From JAXHUK01 sp034189725 (GTDB taxonomy: Bacteria > Chloroflexota > Dehalococcoidia > SZUA-161), in the NCBI GenBank assembly GCA_034189725.1, contig JAXHUK010000165.1, positions 1 to 15,483 on the forward strand: 15,483 nt of DNA, in the 5' to 3' direction. Below the pieces are notes generated by a model. The model did not search any database. It was not told the origin of the DNA and worked only from the letters and a program-made list of their open reading frames with translations. How positions within the stretch are numbered: position 1 is the first letter of the stretch; each line of letters begins with the position of its first letter. The position numbers and the translations under genes are program-made. Below are positions 6,185 through 13,134 of this stretch, piece after piece.

Positions 6185-8614
6185 ATGAAGAATAAGTATC
6201 CGAATATTGTGCGAGTGCTAGTGGCGCTGGCTATGGTAATAAGTCTGGTAGCAGTGATCGCAGCGCCAGTGGGTGCTCAGTCTGTAGATGCTGTGGTCCT
6301 AAGTCCAAACAAGGCAAGCGTTACAGCAGGCTACACGGTCACGATTACCACAACTCTACCCCTCAACGCTGGGGATTCTATTACGTTGGAATTCCCTGAA
6401 GAGGTCACGCTACCATCGGTGATAGATGATGACTATGCATTGGTCGATGGCAAGCCAGTGACCGCGAACCCCAGTGTAGATCAAGCCGAAGACACGGTGA
6501 CAATCACGCTGGCCAGCGCCGTTGCTGCTGGCACATTCGATGTGGCATTGTCACAGGGTGCTGGAATCAAGAACCCCTCGATAGCAAAGAAAACAACAGC
6601 AGATGACCCAACCGTAACTAGCCCTTACGAAATAGATGTGTCAACGAGCGTCGAGGGTCCTATTGGCGCGCGTGAGTTCATGATTATCCCCACCTACAAG
6701 CTTAGCAAGTCCTCGGGCACCTATAGTGACATGATCACCGTAACTGGCGTAGGCTGGCCAAAAAATTCCGCTATGCTCGTGCTCGGTGGTGTGGGCGGCT
6801 CAGGCATGACCGAGGATGATGGTACATTCTCGATCATGTGCTTGGCAAAAGAGAGCGCGGCGGTGAACTGCATCGACGGTGAAGGTCACGGCACGCCCAC
6901 CTCGTCAAACAATTATTGGACGACCGTAGTGGAGCCAACGTTCACCCTGAAGGCGAAAGTGGAAGTAAGCCCCACCAGCGGCAACGTGGGCAGCAAGATA
7001 ACGGTTAAGGGCTATGACTTCACTCCTGGCGAGCAGATCAATATCAACGGTATTACTATGGGAGGCCAGAACTGGGGACCCGCCGTTGCGGTAGACTTGG
7101 CATCGCTAGACGGCCGTGGCGCAAATGACGACTTCGAGATCGAGCTGGATTGTCTCCATACCATTAAGAGGAGCCAGACCATACAGGTGATAGACAGCGC
7201 TGGTAAATCGGCAAGCACATCGTTCTTTATCAACGCTCCCACCTTGACGGTATCGCCGCCCAACGCATCGCCTACCAGTTGGGTAACCATCACCGGGCAG
7301 TACTTTGCTGCAGGCGATAAGATTCCGGTTAATAACTCCTTTGGTGCAGGTGGCCAATTCGGAGGTATCTGGATGGGACTGCCGGATCCCGGTGCTGCGA
7401 GTTGGAACAGGACAGCAATCGACATCGATGCGTCGGGGACGTGGACGGTAAGCATCAAAGTGCCCCTTGAGGCAGCAGAAGGCTCATATGAATTAATCGG
7501 TTGGTCAGAGAAAGGCACGACGGGCAAAGCGCTATTTGTCGTTGGAGAGCGAGCCCTGTCGTTACAGCCATCATCCGGCCCCATAGGAACCAAGGTAACA
7601 ATAACCGGTTCCGATATGACTGAGGGCAGCGAGATACCTCTGAACAAACTCACCTTTGCTGGCATCGGCTGGAACGATGATGATGCAGCCGACATCGACT
7701 CACAGGGCAACATTGAGCCAATTACTCTTGAGGTACCCAAGAATGTTCCAACAGGGCCAAACAAGGTAAAAGCCGAGGATAAAGGCCCTGATGGCAAATT
7801 TGGTAATGCTGCAGATGATGCAGACAACATCGCTTCAGAAGGCAGCTTTGAGGTCACTCAGCCAACGATGGCTGTTACCCCGACCAAGGGTTACCGAGGT
7901 GATACGATCTCCCTGAGTGGCGCCGGATGGGTGCCAGGTGCGCGGGGATTGGTAACCGTCGAGTTTGGTGGTGACGTCATGCTGGTGACAACACCCAATT
8001 CAGAGGGTAAGTTTAGCGCTCAGTTCGTTATACCCTCAGACGCTGATGACAGTGAGCTCATTAGTGCCGACGACTCATTTGGCAACAAGGCTCGCGATAT
8101 AACGTTCTTGCTGGATGATCCAGAGCTTATGGTAAATCCTGAGTCAGGACCTGTAGGAACTGAGGCACTGCTTACTGGAAAAGGATTCCAGCCTCGGACT
8201 GGTGTGGCCGAACTGAAGATCGGCGGCGCAACCATACTACCAACATCGCCATTAATTACAGACCAGTTAGGTGCGTTTACGTACACGTTCACCGTGCCTG
8301 GCCTGGCTGAGGAAGCCCAGACGATAGAGACCGAGATTGGTGACGACACCGCAACAACGTTCTTCACCATCACCGAGGCTCCAGACACTGTAGAATCAGC
8401 TACATCAAGCATAGCAGATCAGCTTGTACGCGTATGGGGCTACAATGCAGTGGATGGATGGCAGATGTACGACCCCGCTGATACGATCGGCAGCGACCTC
8501 GACGGCCTCATTGACGGCAGAGGTTACTGGATGAAAGTGTCAGAGGAATGCACTCTGGTTTACCTTGGCAAATCAATAAACCTGGATTCAGGTTGGAACC
8601 TAATAGGCTGGTAA
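6185..8614 (+). CDS. Secreted surface protein with IPT/TIG-like repeats (S-layer or adhesin-like)
   Basis: The 809-residue product starts with a Sec signal peptide (about 1-31, cleavage near VGA-QS). An N-terminal beta-rich domain follows (about 33-155, with DSITLEFPEEV and GIKNPS motifs). About six Ig/IPT-like units begin near residues 172, 259, 353, 457, 561 and 648, each opening with a pattern such as LxVxPxSGPxGTxVTITG followed by a glycine-rich strand. A separate C-terminal module (about 741-809) is rich in Trp, Gly and Tyr and ends exactly in GWNLIGW. There is no C-terminal membrane helix or LPXTG motif, so anchoring must be non-covalent or through partners. AGGAG at 6173-6177 sets ATG 6185. 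Strong promoters and a long leader suggest high or controlled expression. Export and surface location are well supported; an S-layer role is inference. Confidence 0.85.
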   Translation: MKNKYPNIVRVLVALAMVISLVAVIAAPVGAQSVDAVVLSPNKASVTAGYTVTITTTLPLNAGDSITLEFPEEVTLPSVIDDDYALVDGKPVTANPSVDQAEDTVTITLASAVAAGTFDVALSQGAGIKNPSIAKKTTADDPTVTSPYEIDVSTSVEGPIGAREFMIIPTYKLSKSSGTYSDMITVTGVGWPKNSAMLVLGGVGGSGMTEDDGTFSIMCLAKESAAVNCIDGEGHGTPTSSNNYWTTVVEPTFTLKAKVEVSPTSGNVGSKITVKGYDFTPGEQININGITMGGQNWGPAVAVDLASLDGRGANDDFEIELDCLHTIKRSQTIQVIDSAGKSASTSFFINAPTLTVSPPNASPTSWVTITGQYFAAGDKIPVNNSFGAGGQFGGIWMGLPDPGAASWNRTAIDIDASGTWTVSIKVPLEAAEGSYELIGWSEKGTTGKALFVVGERALSLQPSSGPIGTKVTITGSDMTEGSEIPLNKLTFAGIGWNDDDAADIDSQGNIEPITLEVPKNVPTGPNKVKAEDKGPDGKFGNAADDADNIASEGSFEVTQPTMAVTPTKGYRGDTISLSGAGWVPGARGLVTVEFGGDVMLVTTPNSEGKFSAQFVIPSDADDSELISADDSFGNKARDITFLLDDPELMVNPESGPVGTEALLTGKGFQPRTGVAELKIGGATILPTSPLITDQLGAFTYTFTVPGLAEEAQTIETEIGDDTATTFFTITEAPDTVESATSSIADQLVRVWGYNAVDGWQMYDPADTIGSDLDGLIDGRGYWMKVSEECTLVYLGKSINLDSGWNLIGW

Positions 8615-8632
8615 AGAGGGCAAAGCGGGTTT

Positions 8633-8661
8633 CCAAGGGGGGAGTTAAACACCCCCCTTGG
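8633..8661 (+). other. Perfect GC-rich stem-loop between the two surface-protein genes
   Basis: CCAAGGGGGG (8633-8642) pairs perfectly with CCCCCCTTGG (8652-8661) around a 9-base loop, and three more G-U pairs could extend the stem in RNA. No U-run follows, so it is not a standard intrinsic terminator. Its place 18 bases after the upstream stop suggests mRNA 3'-end protection or partial attenuation of the downstream gene. Confidence 0.7.
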
Positions 8662-8693
8662 GGGACCACTTAAATTAGGAGGGAAAATAGATT

Positions 8694-9347
8694 ATGACCA
8701 AAGTGAAGATACTGGTTTCGCTCGTAGTGGTAGCGCTGCTCCTCTTCCCAGCTTTGGCTTTTGCTCAAGGAGACATGCCGCAGATGCCGTGCCGATTCTA
8801 CGGAACGGTGCAGATAGACGGCGCGAATGTAGCTGATGGTACTGTCATAACAGCCACGGTAGAAGGGGATTCATACACTGCTACCACTCCCGCGGTATAT
8901 GGAGCTTCAACATATTCGTTGGAGATAGCACCTCCGGCGGGAACTCAATATGACGAAGGTGCAACAATAACCTTCATGATCGGCAGTACCAGCGCTGAGC
9001 AAACAAGCTCGTTCGAAGCCGGCGGCAATGTCGAGCTGGACCTCAGCAGCGGTGAAGCACCAGCCAATGGTGGAACCGGCGGGGGTATAACCAACGTCGT
9101 AGTTAACACTCTTGCTACTGGGGCAAGTGCTACTGCAGATTACAACGCAACAACTGGCGTGCTCACGCTGGGAATACCAGCAGGAGAGGCCGGAGCTGAT
9201 GGAATAGACGGCGTCGATGGCGCGGATGGCGCTGCCGGCCCGGCAGGGAAAGATGCTCCGGGGGGAATCGTATTACCAATAATAGCGCTTATTGTCGCTG
9301 TCATCGCAGTCATCATGGCGATGATGAGCATGCGGCGCAGGGTATAG
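8694..9347 (+). CDS. Exported collagen-like membrane-anchored protein
   Basis: The 217-residue product has a Sec signal peptide (about 1-24, cleavage near AFA-QG). A beta-rich region covers about 30-115. It is followed by a segment with the ATADYNATTGVLTLGIPAG pattern, which in phage tail and other collagen-like proteins comes just before the Gly-X-Y stretch. Eight uninterrupted Gly-X-Y triplets follow (164-187). The C-terminus has a hydrophobic helix (about 192-212) ending in MRRRV, so the protein should be held in the membrane with an outward-facing stalk. AGGAGG at 8677-8682 sets ATG 8694. It sits 79 bases after the large repeat protein with no promoter seen between, so co-transcription is likely. 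It may anchor or partner that protein, which lacks its own anchor; this is inference. Confidence 0.8.
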   Translation: MTKVKILVSLVVVALLLFPALAFAQGDMPQMPCRFYGTVQIDGANVADGTVITATVEGDSYTATTPAVYGASTYSLEIAPPAGTQYDEGATITFMIGSTSAEQTSSFEAGGNVELDLSSGEAPANGGTGGGITNVVVNTLATGASATADYNATTGVLTLGIPAGEAGADGIDGVDGADGAAGPAGKDAPGGIVLPIIALIVAVIAVIMAMMSMRRRV

Positions 9348-9373
9348 TCGCATTTGACTGGAAATCATGTAAT

Positions 9374-9408
9374 AAAAACCGCCCGCCGGAGATGACGGGC
9401 GGTTTTTT
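9374..9408 (+). terminator. Rho-independent terminator after the collagen-like gene
   Basis: AAAAACCGCCCG (9374-9385) and CGGGCGGTTTTT (9396-9407) form a perfect 12-bp stem with a 10-base loop, and the right arm runs into T6 (9403-9408). The A-run on the left arm would let it act on both strands. It closes the surface-protein unit. Confidence 0.92.
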
Positions 9409-9461
9409 GTTCCTTAGGTGTTAATTGCTGGTTCTGTCAAGCCGCTCCTGCTGAAAAGCAA

Positions 9462-9496
9462 TTGACGTTGACGCTAATCTTGTTTTTATGTTAAAC
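9462..9496 (+). promoter_or_regulatory. Probable promoter of the tubulin-like gene
   Basis: Two adjacent TTGACG hexamers (9462-9467, 9468-9473) are followed by TTTTTATGTTAAAC. The second pairs with TTAAAC (9491-9496) at a 17-base spacing, and the first pairs with TATGTT (9487-9492) at 19. The -10 matches are modest, but the position just after a terminator makes a promoter here likely. Confidence 0.5.
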
Positions 9497-9549
9497 TCAA
9501 ATTAACTATATACAGGGACGAGTACCCTTAGAGAATCTGGAGGTGTAGT

Positions 9550-10686
9550 ATGAGGGTTGGAGTTATTGGCATTGGTCAGGCCGGTGGCAGAATCGCAGAT
9601 GTCCTGACATACCACAGTCTATGGGGTAACCATCAAGGCATTGTCCCTTTCGCTCTGGCTGTCAATTCAGCGCAAGCTGACCTCATGGGGTTGAAGACAA
9701 TTCAGAAAAAGGATAGACTCCTTGTTGGACAAACCGTGGTGAAGGGCCACGGCGTAGGATTGAATCGCAAGGTGGGAGAAAAGGTTATCAAACACGGGTT
9801 GCATTCAATCATGCACGCGGTCACAGAGAAAGGTATCCACCACATAGATGCATTCTTCGTGATAGCGGGACTTGGAGGTGGCACAGGTTCCGGCGGAGCA
9901 CCGGTGGTTGTTTCCAAGCTGCGGCAGGTTTATGAGGAGCCGATTTACTTCATTGGCATTCTCCCCAGTGAGGATGAGGGGAAACTGATGGCAATGAATA
10001 CGATTGAATGCCTTCAAGAAATAGATGGCTTGGTCAATGGCATCCTGCTTTTTGATAACGATGTCTGGAAAAAAGAGGGGAGCCCACTTGAAACAAGTTA
10101 CCAGACGATGAACTACGAGTTGGTGAAACCGTTGCCTCTCATGCTGGGTGCTGGTGAATCACAAAACGATAGGGTGGGGATAAAGGTCGTCGACGCATCC
10201 GATATCATGAACTCCTGGGAAGGATTCAGCTATATTGGATACTCCGAGATGAAGGCCAAAAATGTGCGCGACAAATTGCGTTTCTTCAAGAAACGAACTT
10301 CTATAGAGCAACTCAGCCCCGCCATGAGGTGCTATACAGCCGTGAGAAATGCCGCCACTCTGAGACTGACCGGGGAGTGCGATATAAATAAAGCCAGGAA
10401 GGCATTGATGATTATCGCAGGGCCACCAGATGAACTCAACATGGAGGGTTTCTCCCATGCCAAGAGCTGGTTGGAAAACTCTATAGCGACTTCAGAGGTC
10501 AGAGGGGGAGATTGCCCCATGCGTGGTTGGGATTCAGTGGCTGGATTAGTTTTGCTTTCCGGATTCACCGACATCCCGAGGCTGGGAGTAAGCGTTAATA
10601 ATGTGAAACCTCCGGCAAATTTGAGGACTCCTGCAAGTATAGATATGTCAGCGAATCTCAGAGTCCCTGCCTTCGATGTCGAGTAA
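9550..10686 (+). CDS. Tubulin/FtsZ-superfamily GTPase, CetZ-like
   Basis: The 378-residue product has an N-terminal GIGQAGGRI loop (7-15), the tubulin G-box GLGGGTGSGGAP (107-118), and a LLFDNDVW segment (166-173) of the kind I recall from archaeal CetZ. A T7 loop, KVVDASDIM (212-220), aligns with FtsZ NVDFADV: both catalytic aspartates are kept (Asp215, Asp218) while the leading Asn is Val. The protein should therefore bind and probably hydrolyse GTP and may polymerise. It differs from canonical FtsZ in the T7 loop and in lacking the long linker plus conserved C-terminal peptide; its tail instead repeats ANLRxPA (356-362, 368-374). GGAGGTG at 9539-9545 sets ATG 9550. It follows the surface-protein unit but has its own promoter region. 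A role in division, shape or surface organisation is inference. Confidence 0.85.
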   Translation: MRVGVIGIGQAGGRIADVLTYHSLWGNHQGIVPFALAVNSAQADLMGLKTIQKKDRLLVGQTVVKGHGVGLNRKVGEKVIKHGLHSIMHAVTEKGIHHIDAFFVIAGLGGGTGSGGAPVVVSKLRQVYEEPIYFIGILPSEDEGKLMAMNTIECLQEIDGLVNGILLFDNDVWKKEGSPLETSYQTMNYELVKPLPLMLGAGESQNDRVGIKVVDASDIMNSWEGFSYIGYSEMKAKNVRDKLRFFKKRTSIEQLSPAMRCYTAVRNAATLRLTGECDINKARKALMIIAGPPDELNMEGFSHAKSWLENSIATSEVRGGDCPMRGWDSVAGLVLLSGFTDIPRLGVSVNNVKPPANLRTPASIDMSANLRVPAFDVE

Positions 10687-10725
10687 CTGTTTGTAGGCCA
10701 ATCGAGCTATGACGGGCTAACGAGT

Positions 10726-10968
10726 GTGATTAACAACATGCTTCATATTAAAAAGGTCTGGTGGGTCCCCATAGCGATCTGCATAGTCGTCGGTATCTTG
10801 ACATTTATACCGATCGATCTTGCTGAAGATGGGAGATATTTACCCTATCAGTCCTTGATTCCGTTAGCTCCTGTAAGCTCCGTACTCTTCTGGATAGCAG
10901 GGCTCCTCTTCTATCTCCTTGGCAGATGGTTCACGAGGAGACCCCTCAAATCACCTCATCAGCGATAG
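10726..10968 (+). CDS. Small two-helix membrane protein, unknown
   Basis: The 80-residue product has two hydrophobic segments (about 11-30 and 48-67) joined by a short acidic loop (DLAEDGR), and a basic C-terminus (GRWFTRRPLK), so both ends are probably cytoplasmic. The start may be GTG 10726 or ATG 10738; neither has a clear ribosome binding site. It lies 39 bases after the tubulin-like gene with no terminator between, so co-transcription is plausible. A membrane partner for that protein is possible but nothing in the sequence proves it. I do not recognise the family. The helix layout argues against a chance frame. Confidence 0.55.
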   Translation: MINNMLHIKKVWWVPIAICIVVGILTFIPIDLAEDGRYLPYQSLIPLAPVSSVLFWIAGLLFYLLGRWFTRRPLKSPHQR

Positions 10969-11018
10969 GTAGGGCAACATAAGAGAAAAGTGCCAGCTGG
11001 AGAAACAAGACTGCCACT

Positions 11019-11654
11019 CTATTTATAATCAAGCACTGTTACGCTTGTTTCAGCAGGCAATGTCGATTTACTTATTGTAAGTTTTGGCTGAGATGTGGTC
11101 TCAATGAGCCCCATCTCTTTGAGAAAGGGCTCTAACGGCGCAAGGTCCCTGCTCACAGCCTCCGTTTTGAAGTGCATCGGCAGTACCACCTTAGGTTGAA
11201 GTAGACTTATAGTTTCGACTGCCGCTGATGTTCCTATGGTACTCCCCCCACCGACGGGTATCATCAAAACATCGACATTGCTCATCTGCTCAATTTGTTC
11301 TGTATCAGGTTTGTGCCCCAGATCACCCAGATGGCATATCCTCACATCCTCTATCTGGATCACATAGACAATGTTCTCACCCAGCTTTTCCCCTTTTTCG
11401 CTATCGTGAAATGTGGCGATACCATTGATAAACACGTTGGAAATCTCATACTCACCGGGCCTCCGAATAATCCTGGGATTACCATCGATACCATCCGTAA
11501 AGCTATGAGACGGATGTCCATGGCTTACGGTAACAATGCTCGCGGTAAGCTTTCTCATAGGGTAGCCCAGGGCTTTCTCAAAAGGGTCCGTTATAATAAT
11601 CGCCTCTTTCCCCCGTATCCTGAAGCACGAGTGCCCCATCCAGATGATTTCCAT
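11019..11654 (-). CDS. Metallo-beta-lactamase-fold hydrolase (UPF0173-like) with altered metal motif
   Basis: The 211-residue product has a compact MBL fold: MGHSCFRI (6-13), TDPF (22-25), the metal loop SHGHPSHS (44-51), His108 in CHLGDLGH, and His161 in LPMHFKT. The usual HxHxDH signature reads HGHPSH, so the aspartate that binds the second metal is Ser49; one-metal or altered chemistry is possible. The substrate is unknown; related proteins are annotated as general metal-dependent hydrolases. ATG 11654 was chosen over the upstream TTG 11663 because GGAGG (11664-11668) touches that TTG but lies 9 bases before the ATG. It is the last gene of the minus-strand unit, 64 bases after the symporter, and it converges on the small membrane-protein gene. 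Confidence 0.8.
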   Translation of the reverse strand: MEIIWMGHSCFRIRGKEAIIITDPFEKALGYPMRKLTASIVTVSHGHPSHSFTDGIDGNPRIIRRPGEYEISNVFINGIATFHDSEKGEKLGENIVYVIQIEDVRICHLGDLGHKPDTEQIEQMSNVDVLMIPVGGGSTIGTSAAVETISLLQPKVVLPMHFKTEAVSRDLAPLEPFLKEMGLIETTSQPKLTISKSTLPAETSVTVLDYK

Positions 11655-11663
11655 GTTATACAA

Positions 11664-11668
11664 CCTCC
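11664..11668 (-). promoter_or_regulatory. Ribosome binding site that sets the MBL-fold gene start
   Basis: GGAGG on the minus strand lies 9 bases before ATG 11654. It directly abuts the in-frame TTG at 11663, which is therefore too close to be used. Confidence 0.75.
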
Positions 11669-11671
11669 AGT

Positions 11672-11704
11672 AGAGAAAAAACTACACGGGCTAGTTCTTT
11701 CTCT
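11672..11704 (-). other. Stem-loop between symporter and MBL-fold genes
   Basis: AGAGAAA (11672-11678) pairs with TTTCTCT (11698-11704) and, inside one mismatch, AACTA (11680-11684) pairs with TAGTT (11692-11696) around a 7-base loop. Read on the minus strand, the second arm includes T6, so it could act as a leaky terminator just before the MBL gene's ribosome binding site. Confidence 0.5.
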
Positions 11705-11718
11705 GTCTCGATTCTCTA

Positions 11719-13089
11719 TTATTTATTTCTCCCCGTCATCCAACTCACACCGAATAGAAGTACAATGCAGACCGCAAAACCAAGTAATTCTAAATATGCA
11801 ACTCCCAACAACCGCACCACCAGTGCCGTGCCCCCTCCTCCAATAATTGCTGATAGTGCCCCGATCGAGTTCACCTTGAGTTTATCTTTATAAAAACCAG
11901 CTATAACAGGAACTACAACTCCACTGGTAAAAACAGTGTATGCCAGAAACAGAGAGCTAATAATTCCCTTTAATTCTAGAGCAACTACTACCGAAAGTAC
12001 ACCTATAACAACCACCGCGACTCTTGATACCAGAAGGGTTTTGCGCTCGCCCATGTCAGGTGCCAGTCGTTTATACACGTCTTGAGTCACTATAGTGCTT
12101 GTCGTGAGCAAGGTAGTATCCGCAGAGGACATTATTGCAGCAAGCAGGGCTGCCATCACCAGACCTGTCACACCAACGGGTAAGATATGCTCAATTACCA
12201 TCGGAAAAGCCTGCTCCGAGCTAATGGCAGGAAACAAAACCCGCGCGCCCATCCCAATAAGAACGATAACGAAAGCAACGAGAATAGCAACGCCACCGGC
12301 CCAGAGGGCCGATGAACGGGCTACGTTCTCATCCCGGGCACAGAATAGTCGAGCGTAGATATCTGGGCCTACTACATACGTCGACCCTGTCAAGACAAGA
12401 AATACAATCAAATCATACCATCCAAAACCGATGCTCACAGGGAACGAAACGTAGTCTGAGGGCAGGGATGCGGTTAATCCACCGATGCCACCGACACGAC
12501 TCAGTACCAGTCCCAGGCTTACCAGAATACCGATGATCAATATACCGAACTGGATAACGTCAGTACGGATTATGGAATACTGGCCTCCGAGGACAGTATA
12601 CAGGACAAATATGGCAGCCGTCGTAACCATCAACAGCGATTGGTCATAAGGGAGAATAACGCTGAGAATCTTGCCGGCAGCGACTATCTGCCCAGCAATG
12701 ACAGCGATCCAGGCAATAACAATGAGAATAGAAGTTGCCAGGCCTGCCCGACTATCATATTGTTTCTCTACCAACTCTGGGAGTGTGTACAGCCCGAATC
12801 TCCTCACTCTGCGAGCGAGGAAAAACCCCAGGACGAATAGGCCAATCGCCCCGACCAGAAGCCACCAGGCACCAGACAGCCCTCTGCTGTATCCCAGCCC
12901 CGCCATCCCTACTACCGCAGAAGCCCCGATAAAGGTAGCGCAGAGCGACCCGAGTATCAGCAATGTCGTGCCGCTGCGATTGGCTACAAAGAAACCATCG
13001 CTGCTGGATGCTTTTCTTTTCCTGTAGACGTAAAAGCCTACAGCTATCATGCAGATAAAATAAAGGACGATGATTGCGAGGTCTAACAA
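11719..13089 (-). CDS. Sodium/solute symporter (SSS family)
   Basis: The 456-residue protein is almost entirely hydrophobic, with about 12-13 membrane helices. Family features include the N-terminal SSSDGFFVANRSG loop (28-40), GSLCATFIGASAVVG (47-61) in the first core helix region, and AAIMSSADTTLL followed by TQDVYKRL (317-342), the typical SSS signature. Members move amino acids, sugars, vitamins or organic acids with sodium; the substrate cannot be assigned here. The start is TTG 13089: it gives the usual short N-terminus before the first helix and has AAGGA-type purines (on the minus strand) about 9 bases upstream. It lies 45 bases after fabH and probably shares its transcript, though the metabolic link is not evident. 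Confidence 0.9.
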   Translation of the reverse strand: MLDLAIIVLYFICMIAVGFYVYRKRKASSSDGFFVANRSGTTLLILGSLCATFIGASAVVGMAGLGYSRGLSGAWWLLVGAIGLFVLGFFLARRVRRFGLYTLPELVEKQYDSRAGLATSILIVIAWIAVIAGQIVAAGKILSVILPYDQSLLMVTTAAIFVLYTVLGGQYSIIRTDVIQFGILIIGILVSLGLVLSRVGGIGGLTASLPSDYVSFPVSIGFGWYDLIVFLVLTGSTYVVGPDIYARLFCARDENVARSSALWAGGVAILVAFVIVLIGMGARVLFPAISSEQAFPMVIEHILPVGVTGLVMAALLAAIMSSADTTLLTTSTIVTQDVYKRLAPDMGERKTLLVSRVAVVVIGVLSVVVALELKGIISSLFLAYTVFTSGVVVPVIAGFYKDKLKVNSIGALSAIIGGGGTALVVRLLGVAYLELLGFAVCIVLLFGVSWMTGRNK

Positions 13090-13134
13090 TTACTCTTTTC
13101 CTTGCCCGAAACTGCCAGGTGCTACTAACGCCAG

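Noticed and set aside
7012..7857. A 281-codon open frame on the minus strand inside the surface-protein gene
   Set aside because: It is antisense to a protein with clear signal peptide and repeat structure, lacks a family signature, and reflects codon bias of the real gene.
6185..8614. The repeat units as a DNA tandem repeat array
   Set aside because: The units resemble each other only at protein level and vary in length; there is no DNA-level tandem repeat or CRISPR-like spacing.
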